Below, one piece after another: positions 31,601-43,600 of a DNA stretch of 64,000 bases. This stretch comes from Amphibalanus amphitrite (lineage: Eukaryota > Arthropoda > Thecostraca > Balanomorpha > Balanidae). Made by a program: the position numbers and the translations under genes. The stretch's first letter is position 1. The number at the start of each line of letters is the position of its first letter. The notes below the pieces were generated by a model that did not search any database, had not been told where the DNA came from, and saw only the letters and a program-made list of their open reading frames with translations. Where the stretch lies: contig NW_024882305.1 of NCBI RefSeq assembly GCF_019059575.1, forward strand, positions 271,805 through 335,804. The letters are read 5' to 3'.

Positions 31601-34600
31601 GGGACTCCCGAGATCCCGTCCTTCAAGCGGTTTGTAAAGTGGTGGCAGCTCACGGACCGAGTGTCGTTCAAACCGCTCAATGACTTCATTGACTTCGCCG
31701 ACAAGATGATCGTCACCTGACGCGCGTTGCTGATGAAGCAGCGGCCCCGTGATGACTACCGCAATGTGGTGTACTTCACCACCGCCGTGATGGACGGTGA
31801 CTTGGAAGCGAGCATCCTGAAACCGGTTGCCCTACAACGTGCTCGTTGGATGGCAAAGTTGATCAACACGTAAGATCTCTCAAGTCAAGAACACTCTCAA
31901 GAACATTCTGCTGTCAGCCTCAGCTTGCGCTCACCGAGCACGAGAAGAGGACGATGGTCCGGTTCACCACCTTCATCGTCACAAGGTAAGTAGCACCGTG
32001 ACTGTCTGCCCACTGATCGACCTCAGCATCGTGAACTGACATCGCCCTCCGCAAAGGCTCCTACCGCTTGCCACACAGATATCGGACGGTAACCGGGCAA
32101 GGTGATGGGCAAGGCCATCGGTCTCTCCTTCTTCAACGACGGGACGACGGTCGAGGAGAAGAGGCGATCGCCACCTCCATGCAGCAGCGGCTGAGAGAGA
32201 AGAACCCTGCCGCGCCAAAGTCGCCCTCGACGCAGTGGGGCAGCGCTCGCTGGCGTCGTTTGCATCTGTCGGTCGGTACATCCCTCGGGGCCAGCCACAA
32301 TTTCCTCAAAGTCGACTCCGCCGAGTGGTCAGACAATGACGACTTGACCACTGCTCATCGGCGACCGGCACATATACGGGTGGTGAACGACTTTGCGAGA
32401 GCTGGGTATTGCACTGTTGCCCTCACCAGTGGGAAATTTTTAGCGCCATCGCGCACGGCAAGGAATAGTGAAAGCACTTCCTTCAGGTCGAGGAGCACCA
32501 CTGCACCGGGCGTTGCATCCGAGAGGGATATTATTGGTGCTATTGGTCTCAAGATAGGGGCCCAGGCGACCTGTAGTTCGGATGCGGTGAATACCCTCAC
32601 CCTCGCCACAATTCGAGTGGGGGTTGCGCTGGGTGGGAGGAGGGACGCACTCGGCCCGACCTGTGGGGAGGGTAAGGATATTCACCGCATTAAAACTTCA
32701 GGTCACCTGGGCCCTTATATTGAGACCAATAGTACATGATGGCATGCACGGTGGATTTTGTTCTTTTATCTATACCAGATATGCTATTTTCACGGATGCC
32801 CATTCCACTCTGATGTGTTTCTCTCCTTTGCTGTTCTTTTTTAATGACTGCTAGTGCGTATTGAGCGAAAAATGTGGACTGAGTGCGAAAATTCGTATTA
32901 TCGCTCATCCCGTTATTGATAACATAGGGAAAACTTTGGTCGCTTTGCGGGACGGGATAAATTTATCCGATCGGAATAAAATTTTGCACACAACCTTGTA
33001 TCATGGTATCGACAAGAATTCCGACCCGGCCCGAAAGATCCTAGAAACTTTTGCAAAATGGACCACCTATTGCACAGTACCTACTGAGTTATAATGGCAT
33101 TTGAGTCCGTGAGGCCCCAACCCACGTCTCAAGGAAGAAAACCGGCCTCTCCCTAGCCATGAACTAAACCTGCAGAGTGCTGTGAAACCGGTTCCTATCA
33201 CCATCCTACCCACTCCCCTCTCCATATTGTACGAACCTGCAGGGCACCGCTGGCCTCAAAGTCCGTTAGGCCCATCTCTCATGTCTCTCATATCCTTGGA
33301 AGAAGGCCCTCCCTATCTATATCCCCTGTGGACCTAACCTGCAGTGTGCGGATGGTCTCCAAGTATGTGAAGTCAGTCCCCATTCCCCTCTCCAGAAAGT
33401 TCCCCTCTCCATATTGGACGAACCTGCTGAGTGCAGAGTCACGTGCCGCCGGTCCTAATCACCCTTGCCTTCTTTCCCTTTCCCCTGTGGACCGAACCTG
33501 CAGGGTGCTGATGGTTTCCGAGTCGGTGAGGCCAGCCAGGTCTGAGGAGAACATGACCACCATCTGAAGGAGCATGTTGGTAGTCTTGTCCAAACCCAGG
33601 CTCTGCATCCGCTGTGGGAGGGAACGGGAAGGGAGGTTAGGGGGCACATATACAATGACCGGGCCGGAACGGCACAGCCAGGGTCAAGGTGCACACATAC
33701 ATAGGTACACTAACCCAGGGTGGATCGGCAGAGCCAGGGTCAAGGTGCACACATACACTATCCCTTACCCAACCGGATCGCCCGGGACGGGTCAGGGGGC
33801 ACGCATACACTGACCCAATATGGATCGACCGGGACAGGTCAGGAGGCACACATACATTAACCCACCCGGATCGACACGGTCAGGGTGGGTGCAATGCAAC
33901 CTAACACCAGCCGGGCTAGATAGACGGATGCAGTGCGCGCACATGTACCCGGCAAGCACTGCACGAGGTCGAACCGTGAATGGCGGATCAGACCTACGTC
34001 ATGTATGGTACGACGCAACTTCAGCCGCTGGGACATGGTAGCTGTTCGAACAGTTGTTTGAGTAGTTGGTTATGCACTTCCTACATCATATGGATCAAGT
34101 GTAGACCGCAGCTTTTCAATAGTTCCAACCGAGACGCAAAAAGAGCGCGCCGATTCTCCGCCCGTAAATCAAACAAAGACAATCATTGAAAGCAAGAAAC
34201 CTATAGCATGCGAAGCTGTGGGTTCCTCGACGCGAAAGCGTGACGAGATTGCATTTGATATTGTAAAGGCCAAAACTGTTAAAAATATTCATCATAGCAC
34301 TTCCGAGCTTACCAAATGCTTTAAACGTAGCTCGCCTTCGTGAATCGCCAGTGAGTGAATCGTCATAATGCTGTATGTATGACAACTTATCCAAACCCCA
34401 CGTTTGGTCGCTAATTAACTGGTGAATGTAAAAGCTTCTAGCGGAGCCAGCGAGTGACCGGCACGGCGATGTTTACTCCGTGGGCGGCGCGAGCTCCGCG
34501 GCGTGCCCTCCAAGGCCGGGAACATGGGCGGTTATGCAACCTCCGCACAGCATGTTTACACGGCACAAACCGGCTCATGTGCGCAGCACCAGCCGCCACG

Positions 34601-37600
34601 CTGGGTTAACTTCGGGGGTTTCAATTACTTTTGAAGGGAAGTTGCATGCGTGCTTCTAAATTGCATCCGGGAAATATTGCATATGGCTACAATGTATGTA
34701 AGTTATGCCTACCATCTTGCCGTCAATAAAATATACCAGAGATGAGGGAAATAACTGTTTCTATGCGAGATGCAGGGAGGTATGCACCAGTATAACGCCT
34801 TTTGGGGCGACTAACGGAGCGAGCGAGAGGGTGGGCCTTCACGTGCGAAATTTAGAGGGGGTACCTCCAACTGACTTGTGCACGGCACCCTACTAACCGG
34901 TCTCTAGCGATGTGCCAAATTTGAGCACAATCGGCCCAGCCGTTCTCGAGATCTGGAAGCGGCACCCTGCACGTGCGCACGTGCAAAATGGGTCCCAACT
35001 GACTTTTGCACGGCACCCTACTAACCGGTCCCTAACCATGTGCCAAATTTGAGCGCCATCGGTCCAGCCGTTTTCGAGATCTGGAATCGACCCCTGCACG
35101 TGCGCACGTGCAGCAGCACCCCAATTCTGGCACATGGATATGCATTGCCTAGTGGGTGTCTACCTACATGCCAACTTTCAGCGCAATCGGCCAAGTAGTT
35201 ACCGAGATATTGCAACAATTACAAAAGTGACACCTCTTCGTTTTGCACGTGGCACGTGCATAAGGGGTCACCCACATGCATCGGGAATAGTCCAATACTT
35301 GGTAGAAGGAATGAAGCTACCCTACAAAAATTACCGCATGTAAATCGGTCAAGTGGTTGCTGAGATATAAGCCTCGCAAAAGCGTGACCACGGCCGGCCG
35401 GCCGGCCGGCCGGCCGGCCGGCCGCTCATACTCAGAAATTTCCGTTAATCTAAGGAAAGACTACGCTCGCTTCGCTCGCTCCGTAATCAACATCTTTTGT
35501 AGTTGCTTTTCAGTGCTAAAGCATCGATAAACAGGTCACAGAAAAACTGGTTTATAGTTGCACCAAAATAAATAAGCATTGAGGAGGGTCTTAGGGCCGC
35601 CCGGCTCGAATGCCTCTCAGTTGAGTTCAGAATGAACGTTTGAAATATATATCCACTCCAGAACCCTCGATAGATGAGCTTTTCCCGTCCATACGATATC
35701 ATCCTGTTACCCGTAGGCCGTAGGCGGCTAGAATTATGAGGTCTGGGAGATGGTGTGTCTCTCATGGAGCACTCTTTCAAAGGATAAAGGCCACGACAAC
35801 GGAACGTCTACACAATTGAACGTAAAGCTCCGATCCGTCGTGTTACGTAAGTTGGCAATAATGTCCACGTAGCCGCGTTCATGTGAATAAATCGGCTTTC
35901 ATTTAACTGGAAAAGTGACTCAGGACTCAGGTAACTCATTCATTTCCATACAAAACGCATTGAAATCTGAGAAACTCGCGGGAAAATCTGGTTATTTCGA
36001 CAGGAAAGGCAGCAAACGGAACAGCCGTAATGCTACCTCGACACTTGATTTGGTGAGAGAAAGGGTTGGGTTGAATCCAATAAAACATCAGGTTTTCGCC
36101 AATGAAAAAAACACTTCAAATGAAAATCGACGACTGCATTTATAGACTTTATGGCCAATGAATGTTTTAAACGTTTAATTTCCCTATTCCTCATTTTAAC
36201 AAGAGCCTTACTCTATTAACTGGATAAACTCCTACTGTACTCAACCTCTTCGATTAGCTCACTGGCCAGTCCAACTCGACAACTCATCAAACATCTTCAG
36301 ACCCACACTTACCTCGACGAACTGCTGGTGGTTCTTCATCAGCTTGGGCGTCATCACCGACCTCAGGTCGCTCATGCCGACCTTGGCGCCCACCGCCTGC
36401 GCGTTGAAGAGCGTGCTGTTGGCGTCGTAGACCATGGTGCCGCGCAGAATCAGCACCGCCAGCACGCCTGCCCACGGGGCACACAGGGTCAAGGTCAAGG
36501 TCAGGGCCGCGCGGCCGCCAGAGGCGGATCGAGCGCGGAAAATGGGGGAGGCGCTTGGCTGTGGAAAATGTGCTTCCTTTTAATGATCGTCTAATACTTT
36601 CTTTAAAAGCGTTATAGAATTCCCAGAGCTGCTTCAGTCTCGTTTGCATTCATCACAGCAAGTGTGCATAAATTTAAGGCAGAGTTTAGAATATTGCCCG
36701 GACGTGACCTTTTCCCCGGCATCCAACCGGAAACAGCTGGCTGCCATTTTAAAACGTTATTCTGTGCCAACGCCATTGCAATTGGATATCGAGACTGAGA
36801 GCCCCATACAAAGCAAGAGCACATTTAATTTTTGTACCGTAGGACGTTATCAGTTCTTGCGGTTTTGTTTGCAAGCAGTGACGCAGTTTACTCATCAGAA
36901 AGAGAGCCTCGTTCAGAAAGGCACAACCGACTCGTTCGCTCGACACAAGACACAAGTTTTTTTTCCGAATCCGAGAAGAGCCTCACCGTCTTCTTTGGAA
37001 CAGAGATGTATCGAGATTGCATTTGTATCGTAACCTCTTTGAGGAGTGACGCATCGTTTTCTATGAGTAACGCCTTTATCTTTTTTAGATGTAAACGTGC
37101 TGTACACTGTACAGTTTCCGGTTATATGACAAACCGTCTTTGATAGGTGCCATATCGTCTTTCAGAAGCAAATGCATGCCGGCTTTCAGGAGTAGGCGCC
37201 ATTTCCGCGGATGAGTCCCGTACTGTGAGTTCCGAAAGGTATAGCTAAACATGCGTGTCGTGCCGTCCTCTACAATTATAATCACCGTACCGTTTTTCAG
37301 CAGTATCTTTTGGTCGTTCTGCGGCAGTTGTCGGAACTGAGGCAGTGTGGCGATGAACGACACCAGCCGGGACACGGCGTTTACGAACACCCCCACAACT
37401 CTGGTGGTGGTCGGTGGCCGAGAGTCGGGTGGAGCCTCGGGGTCCAGAGGGACCGTGTTGTACCTGGGGAGAGAGAGGGGAGTGTGTGAGAGAGAGGGAG
37501 GAGAGGGGGAGAAAGAGAGAGAGAGAGAGAAAAAAGAAAAAGAAAGAAAGAAAGGAGATGGAGAGAGTTGATAGAGAGAGAAAAATAATGGGGAGAGGGG

Positions 37601-40600
37601 TAGGAAGGGAGGGAGGCGGAAAGAGGAATTGAAAATAAAGGAAGAGTGAGAGAGGAGAGTGAAGGAGAAGAGAGATGGAGATGATAGAGATCAGAGTGAA
37701 ATCCTTATTCCGGGTCAATGGGAATGTGGCGTAGTACCATACCTTCTTGGCAACCGGGAAGGGCAGGACGTACACAACTATGATGCAATACTGAGGGGGC
37801 TGATTCGAGCTATGCTGCGGAGCTGTGGTCTATCCCTGTGGTGTGAGTGATGCTAGGTTATGCGGATATGATACAATATGGCGAGGGGGAAAGTTCCATC
37901 GGGACGGCAGCTTTGCAAAACGCATTGAGGGAGTTGAAAGGTCAAACGAACTAGTGAATCCTTTGGAAATAAGCCAGCAAATTACACAAGCTGAAGGAAG
38001 CTATACCCGCGGGACGGGAATGAGGATGACCAAAATTATGTCATCTATGTAAGTAGCGCAGTAGCAGCATGGGCTCTTGGACTGAAATTGCATCACTACC
38101 AATGGAGGCCCTAGCTGCGGTTGAATGGCTGTGACGATGCTACAGTGAGATCCAATACGCTGCGCAGTGCAGACTCAGCATCCGATTGTACCGGTCAGCG
38201 CTGACGGAAACGGCTCAGCACTGACAATGGAACTCTATTGATACATGCCATCTCGGCACGTTTACTGCCGGTTCAGGAACGGTACAGACAAGACAATAGA
38301 TACAGAGGTGGACCCCGTCGACTGTCGAGAAACAGGTTTAAATGGCAAACGTCCCCTCTATAATAGGGGAGAGTGGGGTAATTTGGCCGCTTTTTTTTAG
38401 AAAACGATGTAACTAAAAATCGACAACACATTTCTGCATTTTCTCAACGCTGACAGGTGTGGCATACATTTTACTTCCTTGGACAGTAAACTTGAAATGA
38501 TTGAGTAACTACTTATATTAAAATTGTGGCGTATTACAAAGGTCTGCAAAGCGGCCAAATTGCCCCACTAGCAGGGTTATTTGGCCGGGGGTGTGGGGCA
38601 ATTTGGCCGGTGTTAGTTTGAGGCCATGATTTTTGTTATAGGCGGGTCAGCTTCACATTCAGCAATGACGCGTGTCCTACGACGCATTTGAAGAATTTTG
38701 GAGGTTGACTCAGCCGTCACAGGGGTCGAAAATAGTCAAAATAGCGGCTCTAGATGCGATGACAGTTTTTTTACGAATAACTTTTGAAGTAATCAAGTTA
38801 GGTCAAAACTAAAAACACCATCGTAATTCTCTCGTCATTCCGCATCGAAACATGTATGTGTTGACCTCGAGAGGTCAAGGTCAAGGTCAAGGTCAAGGTT
38901 GGCTTCAGGTCACGTTACCTCAGGTCGCTTGACCTCAAGGTTACGTGAGTTCAAGGTCATCATGTATATCATTCGATGCGCCTTGACGAGCTGAACACAA
39001 TGAGACCATTTGCGCGGCTGTATCTTTTTTATGTAAGTATTTATTAGCAAAAATGCGTTAGGTAACCTTTGATGACGTCACATGCCCTTACAGCTGTCCA
39101 ATAGGAAATATGGCATCAAGGTAGTCAAAGTTGGTCATGAATTATGTCCTTTATGATATAATTGACCATGACAACTCGGCCGTCCCAGCATAGTGACTCT
39201 GAGCGCACCGGCCAAGTTGCCCCGCTAGTCCCGGCCAAATAAACCCACATTGCCATTCTGAAAATTTTTGTCTATAAAGTCGTCATGGCTGTACAGAACT
39301 AGATGAAATTGCTCGTGGAACCACTGAGCACCCTCAAAAATGGCGCTATAATATTTTAATTCGTTTACAGCCCAAATACTACATGTTATACAAATTTTAA
39401 ACAGAAGTAAAAGTTACCATTTTCTAACGTAATTCACCTTTTATTAATTTTGAATAAAACTAAGAGGGGGAAAGCTTTGACATTTGTTCTCCAGTTAGTT
39501 CTGCCGATGACAAATGAATAAAGACTAAAGCTATTTCATTCACTTTTATCAGCTTTCGTACAGGTGGGGGCGGCCAATTAACACCACCGGCCAAATTACC
39601 CCACTCTCCCCTACGCCCATGCATCTGCAGCACACCTGTTATGACGGATAAAAAATCGGTGTTGAATATGTCAATTTGACCTACACCATTCTTATTTCTA
39701 TCAGTACCTATGTGGTCAATAAAACATCACAATCCATCGAGACATGTAGCGATGGATAGCCATACGTTTTGAAAAAGATGGCAGATGGCACTGCTCGAAA
39801 GTTGATTAATTACAATAATTCACCGGCCGCGCGGGGGACTGCAGTCTGCAGACAATCCCCCAGTCTGTCTTATGGGAAGGTCCTGATAAGGCGTATCGGC
39901 ACCGGCCATGCGGCTAGCGCCATTGTCTCAGGGCTCAGCCAGTGATGAAGCTTGGTGCCACGCCTTGGCAAGGAAACCCATGGGAGGGCCTTTCGGGGGC
40001 TTATCCCCGAGGGGCTGGGACTTTTGATGATCCTGTTATTGTCGATGGTTAAGCGCATTGCGCACCTCAGGGGTCTTTTTTATAATCAGGCTCTTAAAAT
40101 TCAAAACTTCCATATGGAAGTAAAAAGGTAACACGCGAAGGATTGCCAAGGGCATAAAGTATTTCCATTCATCTTTTTGAGAAAAGATGAAATATTGGAT
40201 GTCTTATTTTTATTTCTAACTGGAGTTAACAAAAGCATTGCAGCTTACCAGCCACCCAGCATAGATTGAACTTCCATTTTGTCCGGACTCCACACTCCCC
40301 CTCCCCAGAAGTCGGGATTAAATTCTGAAGATGATCCGTAGTCCGCAAATATCACCAATCAGCAAGTCTGGCAGATAAACCGATCCTAACCAACCCGACT
40401 CCTCCTTTTCAGGAAGGGGAGACAGTGCTTCCTCTATATGCTACCCCATGTGATATCGAATTCAAGTCAGTTCCCTGTAGCTACCATGCGCCAGTCAATT
40501 TAACTTCGAGAAATGAGTTCAGTTAACTCCACGAAAATGCATGAAGCGTTTGAGCAGTTCTCAAAGTTTGTTCGTTACTTAAGCGATTAATGCCGTTTGC

Positions 40601-43600
40601 CACTATTTGCTTACCCACTTGTCAGCGTATATAGGGATGATCTGTGATCAATGTATACTTCAGAATTCAATGATACGGCGTTCGGAACTTAGTTCAGAAA
40701 GTAAGATAATAAAATAACTCAACCAGGACTAAATCATGTTTTGGCTGGATTCTTTTCCGATGTTTTAGTTTCCTGCTCCTATAGGAAGTCTGCAGGCTGT
40801 TTTCAGTTCACTAAACCGCGAAAGTCACTCGGTATATAGGCATGGCCTGGTGACCAGCTTCAAACAAAGAGGCCACCGCTGGACGCGATATTCCCAATGC
40901 ACATTTTACCAAAGGAACAGCGCAAATGTATGTGCATACATTGGTACCCACTGGCCAGGCACCCCACCTTGAACAAGCACACTGCTGCGAACTCTGAAAC
41001 AGACGAACACACCGCACATAGGCGCAGAAAAATTGCAACAGCGCCAAAAACAGCCGTGTAGGCAGCAAAGGCCGTGAGGCAAACATAGCTGGAGACCAGC
41101 AACTTGTAGAGAATGCAAATATAATGAGGTGACATCATCTAATAATTCCAACAGAATTGGAAAGCTAACAACCGTTGGTTCGATCAAGAAAAATAGTCGG
41201 AACGTAATTGGATCCTTGCAAATTTGGTGCGGTGCCGCACCTACATAACTGTTACGTTGTGGCATTTACCGATACCTATTCGGTATCTTATTGTGTCTTC
41301 TCTTCTATAATTAGACATCTTCCGGGTGCCCACATATCCCTAACCGCCGCCCGTTATAACGGGCTAGGCGTCGATGCCTGGCCGTTAGACTGTACCGCTG
41401 AGTACATCCGTGCTTTGCGGGCGGGTATATCTCACCATCTATCGTTCCATGGCTGCTGTCTACCTGCAGCAGCGATGAAATGTGTCACGATATTTATAAC
41501 GTGATTAAATCGAAGGTCACCCAGTCTCCAACGAGCTTTATTGAATATTGATTAATCGACAGGTAAGACATGAACGAGCTTTCAACGAATTTTTAAGCTA
41601 TTCCATTTTTAGTCCCTCAGAAATGACACGATTATCACATGTAACGAGATATTTTAGCCGAGGCGAGCATGAAATGGCATTGACTGCTTTGACAGGAATA
41701 ATATTAAGTCGTCGATGAACTTTAAACACACGGTGAAATCAATTTGGTGACGATCACCACGGCTCCAGTCTGGATTAGATAACATTCAGCATATCTAAAT
41801 TCTAATATGAATGTGCATGAGGAGTAAACAAGATTTGGTTATGTAAGCCAATGTGGCATGTACAGCCCACCGCTAAAGTAATGTAGGGTTTTACCAATCT
41901 CAACGGTTGGCTTTGACTGGCGATTGTTTAATGCGGAGTGATCGAAAAGAAGATGGCAATAGCTAAAGTAGCAGCTGCAAGGGTGACGATACATATAAGC
42001 TACATTCAAAGTTTCATTGTAGTCTGGCTAATCGTTCCTAAGCTTCAGAAGCAGAACACACCCATGACTGAAACCCCACATTATTTCTGCTGTGGACTGT
42101 ACTTACGAGGTCTTATAAACTCGTTGATCCACCCAAGAAAAAATGAAATGCATGCCGACAAATATCGCCAAAAGAAAAGCTTTCTCTCTGCCCTATAAAT
42201 CAACAAACTATCAAAAATCTTAAATGGGATGCATGTGTCATGTGACAGTGGTAGGATGTCTCTATGATAGAGCCCTTCAGTCAGTTAAGCATTACGATAA
42301 TAGCGCAGACTGCATATCCTTTCCCGTTCTCTGAGTGTACAACCAATGTGCAAACCTGACAGTCTTCAACTTCGCCAGAAAAAAAATCACGAGTTATCAA
42401 ACGACATAAAAACCTGTACGATTCCCCTTTTTCCTCGGCTGCAGAACATATCTGACCCCCGTGGAATGTGCATAACCGGCCTGGCCAGGCGGCTGGTCAG
42501 TGGACTTGGCCCACTGCCAGCACAGCGCCTGGCGACCGTGGTGTCCCTCAGACTTCATGGACACTGCGGCGAAATGAAGCGAGCTGTCTGGGCATGCAGC
42601 GGCATATTACCTGATCAAAATGCAAGGAGGCGTTCCCTGAGGGACGATCCTGCCTTAACTATGTCCATGTTGTGCATGTGTGTGGCATGAACATCACATC
42701 AGAATGATAAACGTCGGCAGATTTTCCCTGTATTCCTACCATTTTTGGGCACGCTCGACCAGGGGCGGATCCAGAAAATCTCCAAGGGAGGGGCCATTAG
42801 AAACCAGGAGGCCCCCCCCCATAATCCCACCTGTTGGAGGCCCCATCTTCCCACTTGTTGGCCCCCCCCAAAAAAACTGCGTCTATTGAGCTTATCTAGC
42901 TGTTCAGGCAACATCTCAACATCTGTGCAGGCTTGGAGGCCCTCTGTGCAGGTTAGGAGGCCCTGTAAAAGTGGTCATCTCTGTGAGTATAAGAGACCTC
43001 CAAGTTATGAAAAGCTTTACCAATCTTCTAACAAAGAAGTCTTCTCAGCTAGTCTTCTAAGAAATAACTAAGTGGGTAGGTAAAAAAAAAAACTCCTCGG
43101 ATTTCGGCCACTTTATTTTCAGGAGGCCCCCTTTTCAGCTTTTTAACTTTTTAACTTTTTTTATTTTTGAAAAAAATCGGCCAAGGGGGGGGGCATGGCC
43201 CCCATGGCCCCCCCCCTTGTATCCGCGCCTGCGCTCGACATTTATCGTGTCTGCAGGAAATGCGTATTTTTGACGATCGCAAAAGTGCCATGGAATCCTC
43301 CATTCAAACTCCGATAAGGACGTTGCAAGGTTGTCTGCTATTGCATAAGAGTGCAGTCGCTACCACAGAGCATGTCAGTGTCACTTCCGCTGTAGCGGTA
43401 AAGGATTTTCCGCTGGTAAATACTTTCACAAATAATAACGAAGCAATGTAAATAAATGTAACTACGCTCTTGAAACGAATCATGCGAAATGGCCAAAGGA
43501 CCAGTGGCTGGCTGGAGACTGTAATAAGTTATTAGTGTGACAATGATCAGCCATGGTATGGCCTACTGTCCCTACAAACTTTTAAAAACGCCGGAAATCT

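Larger units (their letters stand above)
31029..33068. mobile_element. DNA transposon relic with 140-bp inverted repeats
   Basis: The ends are GGGTGGTCCA (31029-31038) and TGGACCACCT (33059-33068). The inverted repeats run about 140 bp inward with shared blocks CGGGCCGGGTCGGAATTC, TTGTCGATAC, TGTGCAAAATTT, TTTATCCCGTCCCGCAAA. Between them lies a decayed ORF (31619-32345). No target duplication was found. The superfamily is not recognised. It sits in the receptor intron between 29461 and 33498. Confidence 0.75.

Noticed and set aside
33574-33904. His/Thr-rich repeat ORFs next to a receptor exon
   Set aside because: They read through the 60-70 bp minisatellite; period not constant and no coding support.
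34440-34520. CpG-rich patch as a promoter
   Set aside because: No core promoter motif or transcript evidence; it lies inside a receptor intron and may be repeat-derived.
40811-41265. Hydrophobic minus-strand frames, possibly a chemoreceptor fragment
   Set aside because: Three overlapping registers are open, no family motif was recognised and no splice sites support any of them.
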